64,000 nucleotides of DNA, taken from Adiantum capillus-veneris (taxonomy: Eukaryota; Streptophyta; Polypodiopsida; Polypodiales; Pteridaceae). Location: the NCBI GenBank assembly GCA_014529385.2, contig CM043955.1, positions 153,348,640 to 153,412,639 on the forward strand. Direction: 5' to 3'. This document shows positions 10,322 through 23,569 of this stretch, in pieces. Positions within the stretch are counted from its first letter, which is position 1; each line of letters opens with the position of its first letter. Position numbers and translations under genes: made by a program. The notes beneath the pieces were generated by a model. It was not told the DNA's origin. It did no database searches and was given only the letters and a program-made list of their open reading frames with translations.

Positions 10322-12871
10322 CTATGTGAGTAATATGGAATTAAATTGTGAAATAAAATTTTCCCACCTCATTTGTTTGTCAGAAAGCTTGGTTTGCGTC
10401 ATGAAATACTTGAGACTTTGGTGGTCGGTTCGTAGGATAAATGGAGTCCCCAATAGGTAGTGCTTCCATGTGTCTAGGGCATGTAGGACAGCTAAAATCT
10501 CTTTCTCATAAATGCCTAAGACTCGTTCATCAATATTGAGGCTTCGGCTCTCATATGCTATGGCATGCCCTTCTTGAAGCAAAACTGATTCAAGGCAATC
10601 ACCACAAGCATCACATTGGACCTCAAATGGCTTTGAGAGATCTGGAAGCACAAGGACTGGTTGGGAAGTAAGCTTCTCTTTGAGATTTTCAAAAGCATTT
10701 TGCTCCTTAGCAGTCCACACAAACTTAATGTTCTTCTTAGTTAAGTCGTGTAGTGGTCCTGCTACTTGAGAGAATTTTGCTATGAAGCGTCTATAGTATG
10801 CGCACATACCAACAAAGCTTCTTAGCTCATGTAGATTTATTGGGTTAGGCCATGCTTTTATTAGCTCTAACTTTGATGGATCCATTTGGATACCATCTTT
10901 AGAGATAATATGACCTAGGTATTGAATCTCTTGTAGGAAGAACTCGCTTTTCTTTTGGTTGAGGAAAAGCTTCACTTAGAGATGTTGCTTATGTTCCTCC
11001 AAAGAATCGGAGTAGATGATGATATCATCAAAGAACACTCCAGTGAATTTGCGGTATGGTCTAAAAATTTTCTCCATCAAACGATTGAACGTAGCTGGTG
11101 CATTAGTCAAGCCAAAAGGCATGACTAGATATTCATAAGGACCAAACGTTGTGCAAAACGCGGTCTTTAAGATATCTTCATCCACTATCCTTATTTGATG
11201 ATAGCCACTCTTAAGGTCAATCCTACTGAAGTAGGTCGAGCCTTGTAGCTTATCAAACAAATCTTCTACCCGAGGTACGGGAAATTTATTTTTGATGGTG
11301 ATATGGTTTAGTGCTCGATAGTCCACACACATACGGTATGTACCATCTTTCTTTTGCACTAAAAGGACTAGAGAGCAAAAAGGAGAGAAACTAGGCCTCA
11401 CCATCCCTTTGTCTACCAGCTCTTGTACTTGCCTCATGATCTCCTCTTGTTGAGCTTGTGAGACTCGATAAGGAGGCTTGTTAGGTGGTGAGCTTCCAGG
11501 AAGGAGCTCAATACGATGGTCATCATCCCCTCGTTTTGGAGGTAAGTCCATAGAGATATCATCGATGAACACATCTTGGAATCCTTTTAGAAAATTAGAC
11601 AAGTCTAACTCTTCTTGATTCCTACCATTTACATTTGATGAAACATTAGTATCTTTTAGAGACTCTTTGACAAAAATCATGTACGCAGAAACTGAGCTCT
11701 TCATTGACTTATCAAAAGCAAGAGGATTTACAAGTGGAATAGTGTGACCACGCTCACTAGCATCTATATACATGTTCTTTCCCCTGTAGGTGAAGTAGAT
11801 TCTCCTTTCAGGGAACTTCACGTTGGCAGCCATGCGATCAAACCATGGTGCCCCTAGGATAACATCCTTATGTTGGAGAGGAGAGATGAAGAAGTCTCTC
11901 CTCTCCAACATAAGGATAACATCCTTATGTTGGAGAGGAGAGATGAAGAAGTCTTCCTTGTCGACATAGCTTTCAACATGAAGCCTCAACTTCCCAATCA
12001 AGGGAGTAACGGAGGCTTGTTGTCCCTTGAAAGATGCATCAGCCACTACTATATCTCCCATCTCAAAAGCTTGAATGCCCAACTTGGTGGCCAACTCCAT
12101 TGATATGAAGTTAAGAGTAGAGCCAGGGTCAAACAAGATGAAGGCATCATGCTCTCTTACCTTTCCCCAAGCATAGGAAAGTGATGATCCTTTGCAATGA
12201 GCATCCTCTTTTGGAGATTTGATGGTGGAAGCCCTAGGAGTCTCATTGCGAGTATTCTTCTTGGGGCAAGAAAGATAGCCATGTCCTTGCTCCCCACACT
12301 TGAAACACTTATGGTCCTTGCAAAAAGCTTCAAGCTCTTCAGGAGAGAGTTTGTTTTTACCTTTGTAAACTCCCTTCTCCTTGGACCGATTTTTGTTGCT
12401 GTTGGAATTGACTTGGGAAGTATTTTGAACATTGGTTTTCCCCTTTGCATCATTTTTGTCTTTGTTTTCCATGGGCTTGACATTACGTCTAGCCCCTTGA
12501 TGGAAATTGATGCGTGAAGCAACCATGGTGTGATGGATTACTTCGCTAATAGTACCAGTCCGTTGAGAGTTGATGTATTTGGCCATCTCTTCAGGTAATC
12601 CCGCACAGAATTGCTGCCTTTGCTCGGCAAAGTCTATCTTTTGAAAGACAGTAGCCTTGAGATGTAAATCCCAAAACTTGTCTACATATTTGTGGATAGA
12701 CTCATGGGAGAGGATCTTCAAGCTGCGCCATTCAGTAAGAACTTTGTCCTTTGCATCGCTTGCAAGGAATTGCTTCATGATGGAAACTCGTAGAGTTTTC
12801 CATGTCTTTGGGGCTTCACTATTTCCATGAAGGCTAGCCCACCATTGACGAGCTGATTTTTGGAAGTGCAT
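10322..12871 (-). pseudogene. Chromovirus Gag C-terminus, protease, RT and RNase H
   Basis: One frame with a single internal stop at 10978-10976. It holds the Gag capsid region (WWASLHGN), zinc knuckle [14 protein letters not shown] (CX2CX4HX4C), protease, RT and RNase H. RT motifs present: [42 protein letters not shown] and FFDDIIIYS. RNase H shows LRTDHQSL. The protease site reads FDPGST where D-S/T-G is usual. The protease region carries a 57-base in-frame duplication (11859-11954). Around the stop at 10976 a few residues of the usual RT thumb sequence also seem to be missing. The 3' end breaks by a one-base shift before the RNase H terminus. Confidence 0.92.
11859..11954. repeat. Duplication with hairpin inside the protease gene
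   Basis: A 39-base unit at 11859-11897 recurs at 11916-11954. The 18 bases between them, plus the last base of unit one, form a perfect 19-base inverted repeat (11866-11884 against 11897-11915, 12-base loop). The inserted length is 57 bases, so the frame is kept and 19 residues ([14 protein letters not shown] plus linker) are duplicated. Confidence 0.95.
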
Positions 12872-13591
12872 AGCTACATGGCATAGCTTAGAGGACTCTG
12901 TGAAGCCCTCATCTCCAAAGGCCGCATCAAATTACTGGATGAAGGCCAACACTTTGTCGGTAGCACCGAAGGTGCCATCATAGGTGATAAAAGAGATACT
13001 CTTTCCTCCGTCCTTGAACTCCTTTAGCTTTTGTGACCTTTGCCATGCAGGAAATGATTTGCGATGTCCTTCCCTCTTTTATTCTCTAGGAGAATAACCA
13101 TAACTTTCGTCAAAAGAGGAGGAAGGTGAAGAAGAAGGAGAAGAGGGTGGCCTCTTCCTAGCCCTTTTCTTCCTTTGTTTCCTCTCTTGCCTTTCAGAGT
13201 GATGAGGAGAAGGACTATGTGTTGATGTTTTCCTCTTGGGAGGAGTGGGCGATCGTCTAGACCTCCATCTTCGTGGAGCTAGATCTTCAGAGGAACTTAA
13301 ACTTTCATTGCTTTCTTGCTCTTTGGATTCCTCCTCTCGAATGGGAGAGAGTCTTCTTTTGGGGGTCTCTTCAAGAGGCCTCCTAAGCTCTCTCTTCTCT
13401 TGGAGAGGAAAGGAAATTCCATAAGCACGAAGTTGTTGAGTAACTTCGGCTTGCAAAGCAGGGTTTCCCATAGCTTGTTGTAACCTAGTGACGAGATAAT
13501 TCACAAACATGGGAGCATCATCATTAGCACCTTCATGTGCAAAATCGAAGCTATCAATGTTCATTCTACTCTCTTGATTATTGTCAGCCAT
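12872..13591 (-). pseudogene. Chromovirus Gag N-terminal part
   Basis: Same frame as the downstream Gag-RT segment. The likely start is the ATG at 13591 (MADNNQESRM), inside a slightly longer frame opening at 13633. The N-terminal half is charged and Ser/Arg/Pro-rich (13090-13400), which suggests a nucleic-acid-binding or disordered leader. Stops at 13081-13079 (TAA) and near 12934 (TAA where FIQQFDAAFG would be expected, CAA to TAA) break it. After that the capsid sequence continues without a shift. Confidence 0.8.
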
Positions 13592-13633
13592 GTTAAAAAA
13601 ATTTATGTATGTACTTAGTGTATGCTTTGGCAA

Positions 13634-13990
13634 TTCAAAACCTTAGTTGCCACTCCTCTCAGCCTTTGAAAATCGGCTCTTAAGTATCTACACCCACGGC
13701 TCAAAGTGGTTAATTATAGAGAGTAGAGGAGTAGGTCTAACATAGCAGAGTTGCCAAGGGCTAGCTCCTTTCAGACTTCTTATGGCTCAATAATGGTAAA
13801 GCCGTAGGCAAGTCTAAAAAGAATCCATTATTAAGTCCAAAGCTCCCGAGGTGTGCACCATCCCCCACATAGTGGGCTCAACAAAACCGATAATAGATCC
13901 CAGTTCCACTTACCCTAATATAATTAACAACATCAACAATTTATAGGCTACTTAAGGACCTCTCTTCTTAAGCAAGAAAAGAGAAACCAA
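13634..13990 (-). other. Chromovirus leader
   Basis: Untranslated region between the PBS and the Gag start, about 360 bases. No gene. Confidence 0.6.
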
Positions 13991-14004
13991 ATGCTCTGAT
14001 ACCA
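13991..14004 (-). other. Primer-binding site (initiator tRNA-Met)
   Basis: Minus strand TGGTATCAGAGCAT, one base from the LTR edge at 14006. Confidence 0.93.
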
Positions 14005-14005
14005 A

Positions 14006-15597
14006 TGTAATGGAATTGGCCTATTTAACTTGAGAGTAGCGGAAATTAATAATAGTACTTTTGAGAAATGACTTTGTGAGCATAGCGGGTGAACATAGTT
14101 GAAGATACCAACATAATCATAGCAATTAGTTAACTTGGCATGAACAATACTTTTGCAAGAGAGAGAATTTAGAGAACATGACTACAGTTGAGGACCGGAT
14201 TTATGTGGAGCCGGTCCCCCCTCCAATAGGCATTTGTATTATGATTTCTCCCATTAAGAGAGACTTGTTACAATACAATCTTTGTGTTCGTTGTGACCTA
14301 GGTGATGCAATGAAGATGGAAAGCTTCATGCATCACAAACATAACATAAACTTGAAGAAAGCTTTAACTATCCCAAGACCTCAAACACCTTCGAAGGTGG
14401 AGAGAGCTAGCAGGGAATGAGGGTAGGGAAGAGGAAGAAGAAACATTTCGTAGGAGAAAGAATTAGTTCCTCACTTATCATAACTCTTGTTGCTAGCATA
14501 CATAATAGCATAGTAATGAAGAAGAAGGAGATGGCAAGCTTAAGCATTGAAGCATGGCTCTTGGTTGGATTTGCACTCCATATCCAAGAGTGTTGGTGTA
14601 GGCTCTCAACCTCTACTTGCTTGGAGAAGGAGAGGGAGCTCTTGCACTTTGCATAGCACACAATGAGAGTGTTTGTGAGTGTGCGTGGGTGAGTACCCCC
14701 TAAGCAACTCCCTAGCTTTCTTGGGTCAACCCCCCCTTGTAGCTCATGCTTGAAGCTCATTGGATCCCTCCAGGCCTAGCCAATCACAAGCACGAGGCAT
14801 TACAAGCAGCAAGGGTAGCCTTGAGACAAGTGTCCCCCTTTCCTCTTTGAGAGATAAGGCTAGATAAATGCTAAATCAATTAATTAAGTCTCCTAAATTA
14901 TTATTGGACCCCTTGGGTGGCCAATCAATAGGCTTCAGGCACACCATGAGGGCAACATGAGGAGGAACTTGACAAGTGCCCCTTTTGCTTTCTTTGTACC
15001 ATGCATGCCTTGTGTGAGTGTGTGGGCGTTCTCTCTCATCCCCCCTCATGTAGGGCTCGCCCCCTCCTTGTAGGGATTGAATATTTGACTTTTTGACACC
15101 TCAAGCCCCTCATGCATAGGCCCAATTCCCACCACAAGATTGGCTCATAAGCACTTTAAGCTTGGGTTGGGTTCTCACCTCAAGTGCAACCCTAGCATGT
15201 CAAGCACCTCAAGAATCTCAAGAACCTCAATCATCAAGAACCTCAAGCACCTTAGTCATCAATCATGACAAGCAGGACAAGCACCTTGAGCTGGGTTGGC
15301 TTTCCGCGCCTCAAGCTCAGCCCTAGCTTACCTAAGGTCAAAGGCCTTTTACATACATTATTGGAGGTCTTAAATGAAGCTAACCCTAAGGTCTTATGCT
15401 CCATTTGTTAGCCTTTATCTTTAATAGACCATCTCTCATTTGGGCTCCTTTACCATTGGCCCCGTGTTGAGATAGATCTATAAGCACATGTCTATATCTT
15501 AACACTTGTTCCCGTTGATTCTCCCACATTAAGTGTTCAATTTAATATGATAAAATCATTTGGGTTGGTTAGATATTAGGTATTAGATTTTATGACA
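14006..15597 (-). repeat. 5' LTR of chromovirus
   Basis: Direct repeat of 6853-8441, same termini, with small indels relative to it (for example extra bases near 14878 and about 11 fewer near 14374). Confidence 0.95.
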
Positions 15598-15602
15598 GTC
15601 AG
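15598..15602. other. Target-site duplication, right copy
   Basis: GTCAG, identical to 6848-6852. Confidence 0.95.
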
Positions 15603-17334
15603 GGTTAGGTTTAGATAGATGAAGATTAGAGTTAGGGTTATGTCGAGAGCAAGAGCATATAGAGAGAGTATAGAGACAATGATGATTACTGAAAGTACTC
15701 TATATTGAATAGACAATAGCCTCTTAAATAGGCTTAGTGATTTACAATCATTGGATAGAGAGGTTGCATACTCTTGTTATTGGACCATCTCATCATTTAT
15801 ATTTTCCTATGTGGCTGTTAGCATTGTGCAACGGACGACCTTCAATGATGCCATTTTTAGCATACAATGTTTCCTTTTTTTGACAAACATGTCATTTGTA
15901 TATACACTTTTGATATGTTTCTGGACTCTAGATGAGTTTGAGATTGTGTATTTGACGCTACCATGATGCCTAGGAGCTATAGAGATGCACACAATTTTAT
16001 GCATTTCATGAACATTTGGACATATTTCTTATTTCCTAGGTAGCTGTTTTTTGGTCCAACTATCATGGAGGAAGAAACCACATAAAAACATAAGCATAAC
16101 CTCAAATAAAGTGAGTGTGTATATATATAAATAACTCTATTAACTTTTTCTAGCATAGATGACCAAAAACACTCTGAAAGTTTCTTGTGGGAACCCTACC
16201 CTTCATCTTATATTTACCATTGGATGTGCATTTAATAGTAGGGGTGAGTTTTCTATATGTATATTATGCTTGGGGGGTTTCTTCATAAATGAATAATTGT
16301 TTCACCTATGCTTAGTTATTTAACTTTACTCTTTTACTAGCACTTGTGAATATCTATAAAGAATAACATATAAATCTGGTGAATTACTTCACATGGGAAA
16401 CAACTTGATTTGGAGGTCTTCAATGCACATATCAAATTTCTACAATTGTCAAAGAGGTTTCAATGTAGAAGCAAGAGAAGAGTTCCACTTGAAATTCTCT
16501 TCCTAGGATGAGTATTTTGCAAAGAAAATGGCAAAGAAGTGCCACCATTGTTCATCATAGGTTTCTCTGCAAAGTGAAAAAGATGGGGACATATAGTATA
16601 TGGGAAATTAGAAAATATTAAGGACCTTGGACAACTTTCAAACGGAAAATTGGACTCATCACTTATTGTCAAAATGCAAGCTCGTTTTTTATTCTCTCTT
16701 CTAATTCTTTAGTCAATAATTTATCTCTCTTGCCTTTTTCACAATAAAAAACAACCCTGTGACCAATCATCTTGCTCTTGGGGCTTGTTCGGGCCTCTCC
16801 AGGCCTCTAAAATGCTTTTATCCATTAAAAAAATAGTCTATGTCTCTTTCTCTCTATTTTACATAAGAGTTTTACACATTCTCTTTTCATTACACACACA
16901 TACACACCATTTTCACTATAATGAAGAAGAAGCTTCACAATCTCTTGGCTATGGATTCTATGTGTATATCTACATTTTCCATTTCTTTTCTAGCAGATAC
17001 CACCTATTTTTTCTCGCTCTAATTCATGTTCTAGTTTATAATTCTAGTTTCCTACGAGTCTCATCCACACGAAGTGGCAAATGAAGGAAAATTTAGTGGA
17101 ATATTGACTCCATACTGTCCTCGGCACATGAAAATGGCGGCGACAATTCAACGACACCATGGAGAATCTTCCGGATTCAACTAATTTCTCATTTCACCAT
17201 TTATAAATCCTCCCTTATGTTATCCATTTTATGAATCCATATTAATACTGACTCTAGTTTCAAATCTTACTAACCTACTAGACTCAAATCTAGCCCTACC
17301 ACCTATCTCCTCACCTATATTAGATTTCTCTTAA
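15603..17334. other. Non-coding AT-rich stretch
   Basis: No protein or RNA gene recognised. Short frames (71, 70 and 99 codons) have no recognisable domain. The region right of 17230 may be the decayed start of the LTR that is recognisable from 17335. Confidence 0.5.
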
Positions 17335-18779
17335 GCAAATATAGACATGTGCTTTTGTATGCATCTCAGCATGGGACCAAAGATAATGGGTACAAACGGG
17401 ACATGGTCTATCAAAGAGATATTCCAATGGAGCTTAAGAGACCTTAGGGTAAGCTTCATGAAAGACCTCCAAGGGTTAGTGCTAAAAGTCCTTAGACGTT
17501 AGGGAAGCTAGGGCTGAGCTTGAGGTGGGAACCCGGACCAAGCTTAAGGTGCTTGAGGTGCTTGTCGTGCTTGATGACTAAGGTGCTTGTCGTGCTTGAG
17601 GTGCTAGGGCTGAGCTTGAGGTGGGAGCCCGGACCAAGATTGAGGGGCTTGAGCTGGTATTCCAAAAGTCAACAAGGATCCCTACTCATGGGTGGGGTGA
17701 GCCCTAATTGTAGGGATATGAGAGAAAACACACACACCCTCACACAAGGCAAGCCTAGTCCAAAGAGGCAACAAGGACACATGTCAAGTTCCTCTCCATG
17801 TTTCCCTTGTAAGGTGCCAAAAGACTATTGTTTGGCCTCTAAAGGGGTCCAATGAGATTTTAGTTTATTAATTAATTTTCTTAAGCATTCAATCCCTCTC
17901 TCTCAAAGGGGTAAGAAGGACACTTGCCCAAATGCTAGCATGGTTTCTTGATATGACTAAAGCATGTGATTGTCTAAGCTTGTAGGGGTACAATCAAATG
18001 GAAGCATGAACTACAAGGAGGGGTCAACCAAGAGAAGCTAGGGGTGTTCTTGGGGGGTATACTCTCTCTGATACACACTCTCATGTGTGCATTCTCACTT
18101 GGAAAAAGTGCAAGAACTCCATCTTCTTCTCCAAGATTTTTGAGAAGTTGAGAGCGTACAATTAGGGCTATGGAATGCAAATCCAACCAAGAGCCATGTT
18201 TCAATGCTTAATTTAAGCTTTTTGTCTTCTCCATCTTTATTACTATGCTATTATGCTATAATGCTAATCAAGAAGAGTGATGATAAGTGAGGAACTATTT
18301 CTTTCTCGTATGTTACTTCTTCTTCCTCTTCCCTACCATCATTCACCACTAGATCTCTCCACCTTCAAAGGTGTTTGAGGCCTTGGGACTCAGGCTGGGG
18401 AATTTTAATGCTTTATAAAGTTTATGTTATGCTTGTGATGCAGGAAGCTTTCCATCTTCATTGCATCACCTAGGTCACAAGGAACACAAACACTGTATTG
18501 TACCAAGTCTCTCTTAGTGGGAGGATCTATAATACAAAAGCCTATTGGAGGGGGGATTGCCCGGCTCCAAGTAAATACGGTACTCAATTGTTGTCAATTT
18601 CTCTAACTCTCTCTTTTACAAGTAGTGTTCATGCCAAGCTAACTAGGTATAATGTTTATGTTGCTATCATTATTCAAAGTACTCTTCTATGCTCACAATG
18701 AACTCTCTTAAAGGAATGCTCACTTAAAGTTAATTTATTTTCTACTACTCTCAAATGTTACAAGTCCAATTCTGTTACA
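17335..18779 (+). repeat. Degraded LTR of the chromovirus family, opposite strand
   Basis: Reverse-complement similarity to the LTRs at 6853 and 14006 runs in order through this region: the ATAGACATGTGCTT segment, the CTTGAGGTGCTTG repeat cluster, the CACACAAGGCAAGC segment, and the terminus TCCAATTCTGTTACA at 18779. No PBS or gag follows, so it is a solo or truncated copy. It is clearly more diverged than the paired LTRs, so older. Confidence 0.8.
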
Positions 18780-18850
18780 TCACTCATCCATTTTCTTGAA
18801 TCATCGAGTATACATTCTTGAAGGTTCTCACGACGTTGGGTAAGAAAAGT

Positions 18851-18950
<100 letters not shown>

Positions 18951-19017
18951 CCTTCGCTCATGTCCTAGTTCGTGATACAAAAAACTAGGTGGTACCCCGA
19001 TATTTTCCAGCTTTTGT

Positions 19018-21285
19018 GTGCGGTATTTGGGTGTGTTTTTGTGTTTAACCACACCGACAAAATTTTGCGATGAGAATGGGTATGACATATTCCCCTACTA
19101 CATGCTAAGGGTTATGTGTGAGACAGATGAAGAATCTGAGTATGAGTTCGAAACAGGGTTATTAGGTATGGGGATAGCACAAAACCAGATACCTAGCCCG
19201 AATACTGGTCATATAGAAATAGGTGCTCTTTGCGATCAGTGTGCGATAACACACTTGATTACAAACTGTCCAACTCGAATGCATAGTACAAAGAAGGAGC
19301 CGCAAGTCAACAAAGCAAACTTGCAGGAAGAAGGGCTAAGATCCAAAGAAGATGCTTCACGTCCAACGCCTACAAACGAGCAATATGAAGACTTGGAATC
19401 AATCAAAGAAGAGGTGCAGCAAGTGACAAGAAGTTCAGACACTATTGGTGACATTTCAACAGGAGCTGAAGTCGAGGAAGAAGAGCCTATGACTCTACAG
19501 GAACCAAATGCTGATTTTGTCTCTCCAAAAGACATATCAGAGGAAATGGTGGTCAAGCAAGAGCTAGAACACACAGATGAACTCAGAAGTGTGAACAATG
19601 AAGAAGACGATAAGGAGTCCAGGCCAAAGATTGCTCAAGTCACTCAAGAGAACACAGGAAATCTAGTACCAAAGAAGATCAACTTTTTGCTAAGTGTGGA
19701 AGACGGAGTCAAGATGAATTTTATGGCAGAAATTGATACAAATTCCACGACTAATGTCATGTCATATGGCATGTGTTTACTTCTAGGTAAGCCAAAGCTT
19801 TATGATATTCAATTAAAGGTAAATCTCTCACCCGAAGTAGATGTTATAAGTATGGGGATTGCAGAAGCTACTCTCCAACTACACTCACAGAATGTCAAAG
19901 AAAAATTCTTGGTGGTAGATTCTCGACAAATGGGAACACACTTGATTTTGTCCAAGCCATGGGCACAAGTCTTTGAAGACAAGCCTGAATCTTCAACAAT
20001 GGTCATCACGACAAGCTATCAAGTGGCAACAGAGGTCAAGCCTACAACAATTCAAAGATTCTTGGCTATTGAAAAAGGTAAAGCTAAAGTAAGCACACAG
20101 TCTCTAGCCCAGCCAATGCAAGTGCAAGACAAAGCCTCTACATCAAAAGCCAAACCATCAACAAAACAATGGAAACCCAAGCAAAAAGTCTATCAACCAA
20201 ATTTTCCATCGCCCGAAAGTCTCCAAAGGAAGTCAAAACAGGTCAACCAAGTGCTAGTATCCAAGGCAGAGATTGAAGTTAATGATCCAATTTGGATACA
20301 ATCACAAGAACAACCTCAACAAGCAAAGGTAACAGGATGAATCACATCAAGCGAGTCAATTATTGCACAAGGCTACAAGAAAGGAAATTCAGATGTTTGG
20401 GTCAACAAGCCCAAGATAACAGCCTGGCGATATCCATCCCATGACAACCACTCAGTCAGGAATCAACAAAGCCGTCAACATCAATCACATAACTCAACCA
20501 GGAGAAAGGACAGGTACAAAAAGCAAAAGAGAAGGTCTTCCACTGGACAAACCATACGACAAGTTTGGGTAATGAAATCAGAATTCTACCAGACTACCCA
20601 ACAAAGTCAAGTGAAGATCACCTCCAAGAAAGTCCAAAGATTCATTCCAGTCGAGTTACTCGAAGCACAAGGATTCTATGAGGGTAACTTTCAAATCTGG
20701 TTACCTAAGGTAGTAGCTTATTAAGGAATCACCAAGGAAAAGCAAGAAACATCAAGAAATGAAGAGCAGCCACCCGCTACACCCAAGAGTACTACAACCT
20801 ATAGATGGATCCCTCGTCAATTACTACAAGAGCAAGGCTTTTACAAAAGTAACAGCCATATTTGGAAATTAAAGAAAAGGTACCATCAAGTCAAAGAAGA
20901 AACAAGGCAAGTGGAAAAGGACATCACACCAGGCCCAAGAACAATGTTGGTTCCAAAATCCGCGATTGAGGCTCGACAACAAGAAAGATACACAACTCCT
21001 TTACAGCCTCTTAACAACAAAAAGAAAGCAACGGTAAATGCGGAGGTCACAGTTTTGAAGAACACTATCTGGAAGAAGAAGACTTCATCAACCATTGATT
21101 CAACATCAATACCTATCTCATCAAGCGACCACAATTTGCTACCAAGGAATGAAGAGCAGATATATGCCAATGTATTGGAAAACATGGCATCTCAAACAGA
21201 AACTAACGAGAAAGGCCTAAACATCAAAAGCATATGGAATTGGATTTCAGGCCGCGATCAGGTAAGTCCAAGTCGCCATTAAACT
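19018..21285 (+). pseudogene. Gag zinc-knuckle/protease-like ORF of a pol-less LTR element
   Basis: A single frame from 19018 to 21282 with two in-frame stops (TGA 20338-20340, TAA 20722-20724). It contains one zinc knuckle of unusual spacing, CDQCAITHLITNC (CX2CX3HX4C, near 19231-19270), an acidic linker, and a retropepsin-like fold near 19690-20010 with IDTNST at the active-site position, where D-S/T/G-G is expected. After it come three copies of a motif around AQG-aromatic-x-x-GN-x-x-I/V-W (near 20353-20430, 20641-20720 and 20810-20880). The Gag capsid domain is missing, so the left end is truncated near the (TC)n tract. No RT, RNase H or integrase follows. It is the counterpart of the 34186-39366 frame on the other strand. 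Confidence 0.75.
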
Positions 21286-22487
21286 TACATGGCATAAGAG
21301 TCTAGAGTCTGGCAGCTAAGCCACTAAATGAGCAAAGTGTCAGACCCAAGCTTCAAGTTAATATTTTTCTATGGTCTATGAGTCTAGATAATAGGTATAA
21401 GCTCATGTTGGAGAGTTGAGCATTCATAAAGTCATGTCGCTCATGCTGGAAGAGGTGAGCATAAGAGTCAAAGTCCATATAATATATAAGGTGGAGAAGG
21501 CGGAGTAGTCAAAACAAAACACTCACGCACTTGACACAGGGAGGAAGAGTGAAAAACCTCGACAACGAAAACCCTTCTTGTGAGTAGTGAAAGCTTTTGA
21601 AGCACTCATGCTATATGTTTTGATCACTACACTAACTCCATGAAGAACCCATCAATACTCTTCTCTCGCACCGCATCTTGTTTAACATGAATAACTTTGT
21701 ACAAGCATATAGATGTCCCATCATTGGACATATGCATTAGGCACTCTTTTTTATTCCACCCATGCACTTACACAAACAAATGACGACGATGACCAAGCGG
21801 AAACAGGTTTTATAAGCCTTTTCTCAACAAGGACTCTGACTTCAAGCTACTAACACTTATCCATGTGTATCAAGCCCATACTAGTAGCCATATGGCCATA
21901 TGTACTTTAACTCAGCATAACTCTATAACATCAGAACCTAAGTACATATAGCCTCGCATTTAATTATGGCTAAAGACATTTTTTCCCACTGGATTTTTCC
22001 CTTTAGTCTTATCCAGGTATCCAAGACCTTCATTTTGTATATACGCTACATTTTAATTTTACTCTTTTATTTTTTATAACAACAAAAACAAGAAGAACCA
22101 CGATATCCCCACACTACTAATTGCAAATCTACTGACAAGTCAAAAGGGAGAGGCCAAAAAACAGCTTGACAAAGCTTCAAGTCAACTTACAGGTACAACT
22201 GCCAGATAACAACCATAGGTAAAGCAAATACTAGAGCTACAATGACAACGAATTGCTGCACCAACAAGTCGATACAACCTTATGCAATTCAAGATACAAC
22301 AACCAATCGAAGGGGGAGAGTTCCAGGCTTCAGATACACTACAGGTACAACTTCAAGGCAGCTTTAATATCACGCAAAACAACCAACTATAGAAGACGCT
22401 ACCGCCACAACAACTTCAACCAACACCAAGACATCAAGAACTCTTCAAGGCCAGCAAAGACATAGGGTCTTGTCGGGGACGACAAGA
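21286..22487 (+). other. 3' untranslated region of the pol-less element
   Basis: About 1.2 kb between the end of the protein frame and the polypurine tract. No pol domain or other gene is visible; the 70-codon frame at 22253 has no recognisable domain. Confidence 0.6.
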
Positions 22488-22503
22488 ATTTGGAGGGGGA
22501 GAG
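22488..22503 (+). other. Polypurine tract
   Basis: GGAGGGGGAGAG directly before the LTR start TGTTGAAAGG. Confidence 0.8.
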
Positions 22504-23040
22504 TGTTGAAAGGACGCCCTTTCAACAACATTTCCACAAAGATTCCATTAAGATTCCTCAAATATTCTGTAAAGATTCCACATGAAGATGGTGATGAAGT
22601 AATGAAGATGAAGATGGATGCTGCAACATGAAGATACGAGTTCATGGGTGTCATCGAATATCCCGTTATTATTATTTTGAGCCATTACGGCCACTTTTGT
22701 AATGTTTACGGGAACCTCATATTTTAAATCGGCACTTGTATTTTGGCCGCAGATGCTTGTATCATGAGTAAAGCCAACTCAGTTTCTTGTAATTAATCTC
22801 TGTAGAAGCCTAGGGACAATTCAGGTCATTTAGCCGGACATAGGTTTGAAGGCTTTGTATATAAGCTGAAACCTAAGGCTTTGTAAAAAAGACATTACGT
22901 TATCTCAAATAATATACAGTCATGGGTTCTGCAGCACATAGTAGTGAGCTTCACGCACACACATCATCGCACACACTAATCACATTGCAGATATGAGAGT
23001 AGGAGCGTGTTAGCATCGAGGAGCTCTCCGCGTCGACGCA
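22504..23040 (+). repeat. 3' LTR of the pol-less element (right edge uncertain)
   Basis: Begins TGTTGAAAGG after the polypurine tract. A TATA-like TGTATATAAGC lies at 22856-22865. No partner LTR is found on the left of the element, so the end is estimated. Confidence 0.6.
22856..22865 (+). promoter_or_regulatory. TATA-like box in LTR
   Basis: TGTATATAAG within the LTR, about 350 bases from its start. Confidence 0.5.
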
Positions 23041-23569
23041 AGCAATGCAATCCGAGGACCACATCGTGAGCCCGCCTGCTACGAGCTATATTTGGTCGTA
23101 AGTACCCCAAACGACATCCGTTCTGAATGATCGAGTAGTCGTTAGAATCAGGGCGAGAAGCTCTTCGTGTTGATGTCTTTGTAGATCAGTTCCGGACACT
23201 TTGGAAATTGTTGTTTTGAGTCTATCGCGACAGCGATTAGAGGTCTTACAGTTATGGTTTTCAGGGTTTAGGTGTTTGGCCACATAGGATATGTCCTTGT
23301 GAGTCTTGCCCTCTGATTTCGAGTCATTCCGATATGATTTGAGACTGTTTTGAGCTTGTAGTGTTTCGTAGGATGCGTTGTCTATTTATTTGCTTTATGG
23401 TAGTGTTGTGGTAGGATTAGTGAATGTAGAGTGTTGTTCGTGTCTAGCTTAGGGTTGACAACCCAGATATTGCCTCCATGCCCTAGTCGGGTCAGCTACG
23501 TCGTCGGATTGACAGTTTGTTGGTCTGTGTTCTCGCTGTGTTCCATCGTCCGTCGCGGCGTACCCGCTA

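Larger units (their letters stand above)
6853..15597 (-). mobile_element. Complete Ty3/gypsy chromovirus
   Basis: An 8,745-base element with two LTRs (6853-8441 and 14006-15597) that both begin TGTAATGG and end TATGACA on the plus strand. It has a tRNA-Met PBS (13991-14004), a polypurine tract next to the 3' LTR and perfect GTCAG target duplications. Internal order on the minus strand is Gag, zinc knuckle, protease, RT, RNase H, integrase, chromodomain, the chromovirus order. The coding frame carries several stops and one frameshift, so it is not autonomous now. The two LTRs differ by scattered substitutions and small indels, so the insertion is not very recent. Two further LTR pieces of this family are in the window (17335-18779, 24400-25218). 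Confidence 0.95.
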
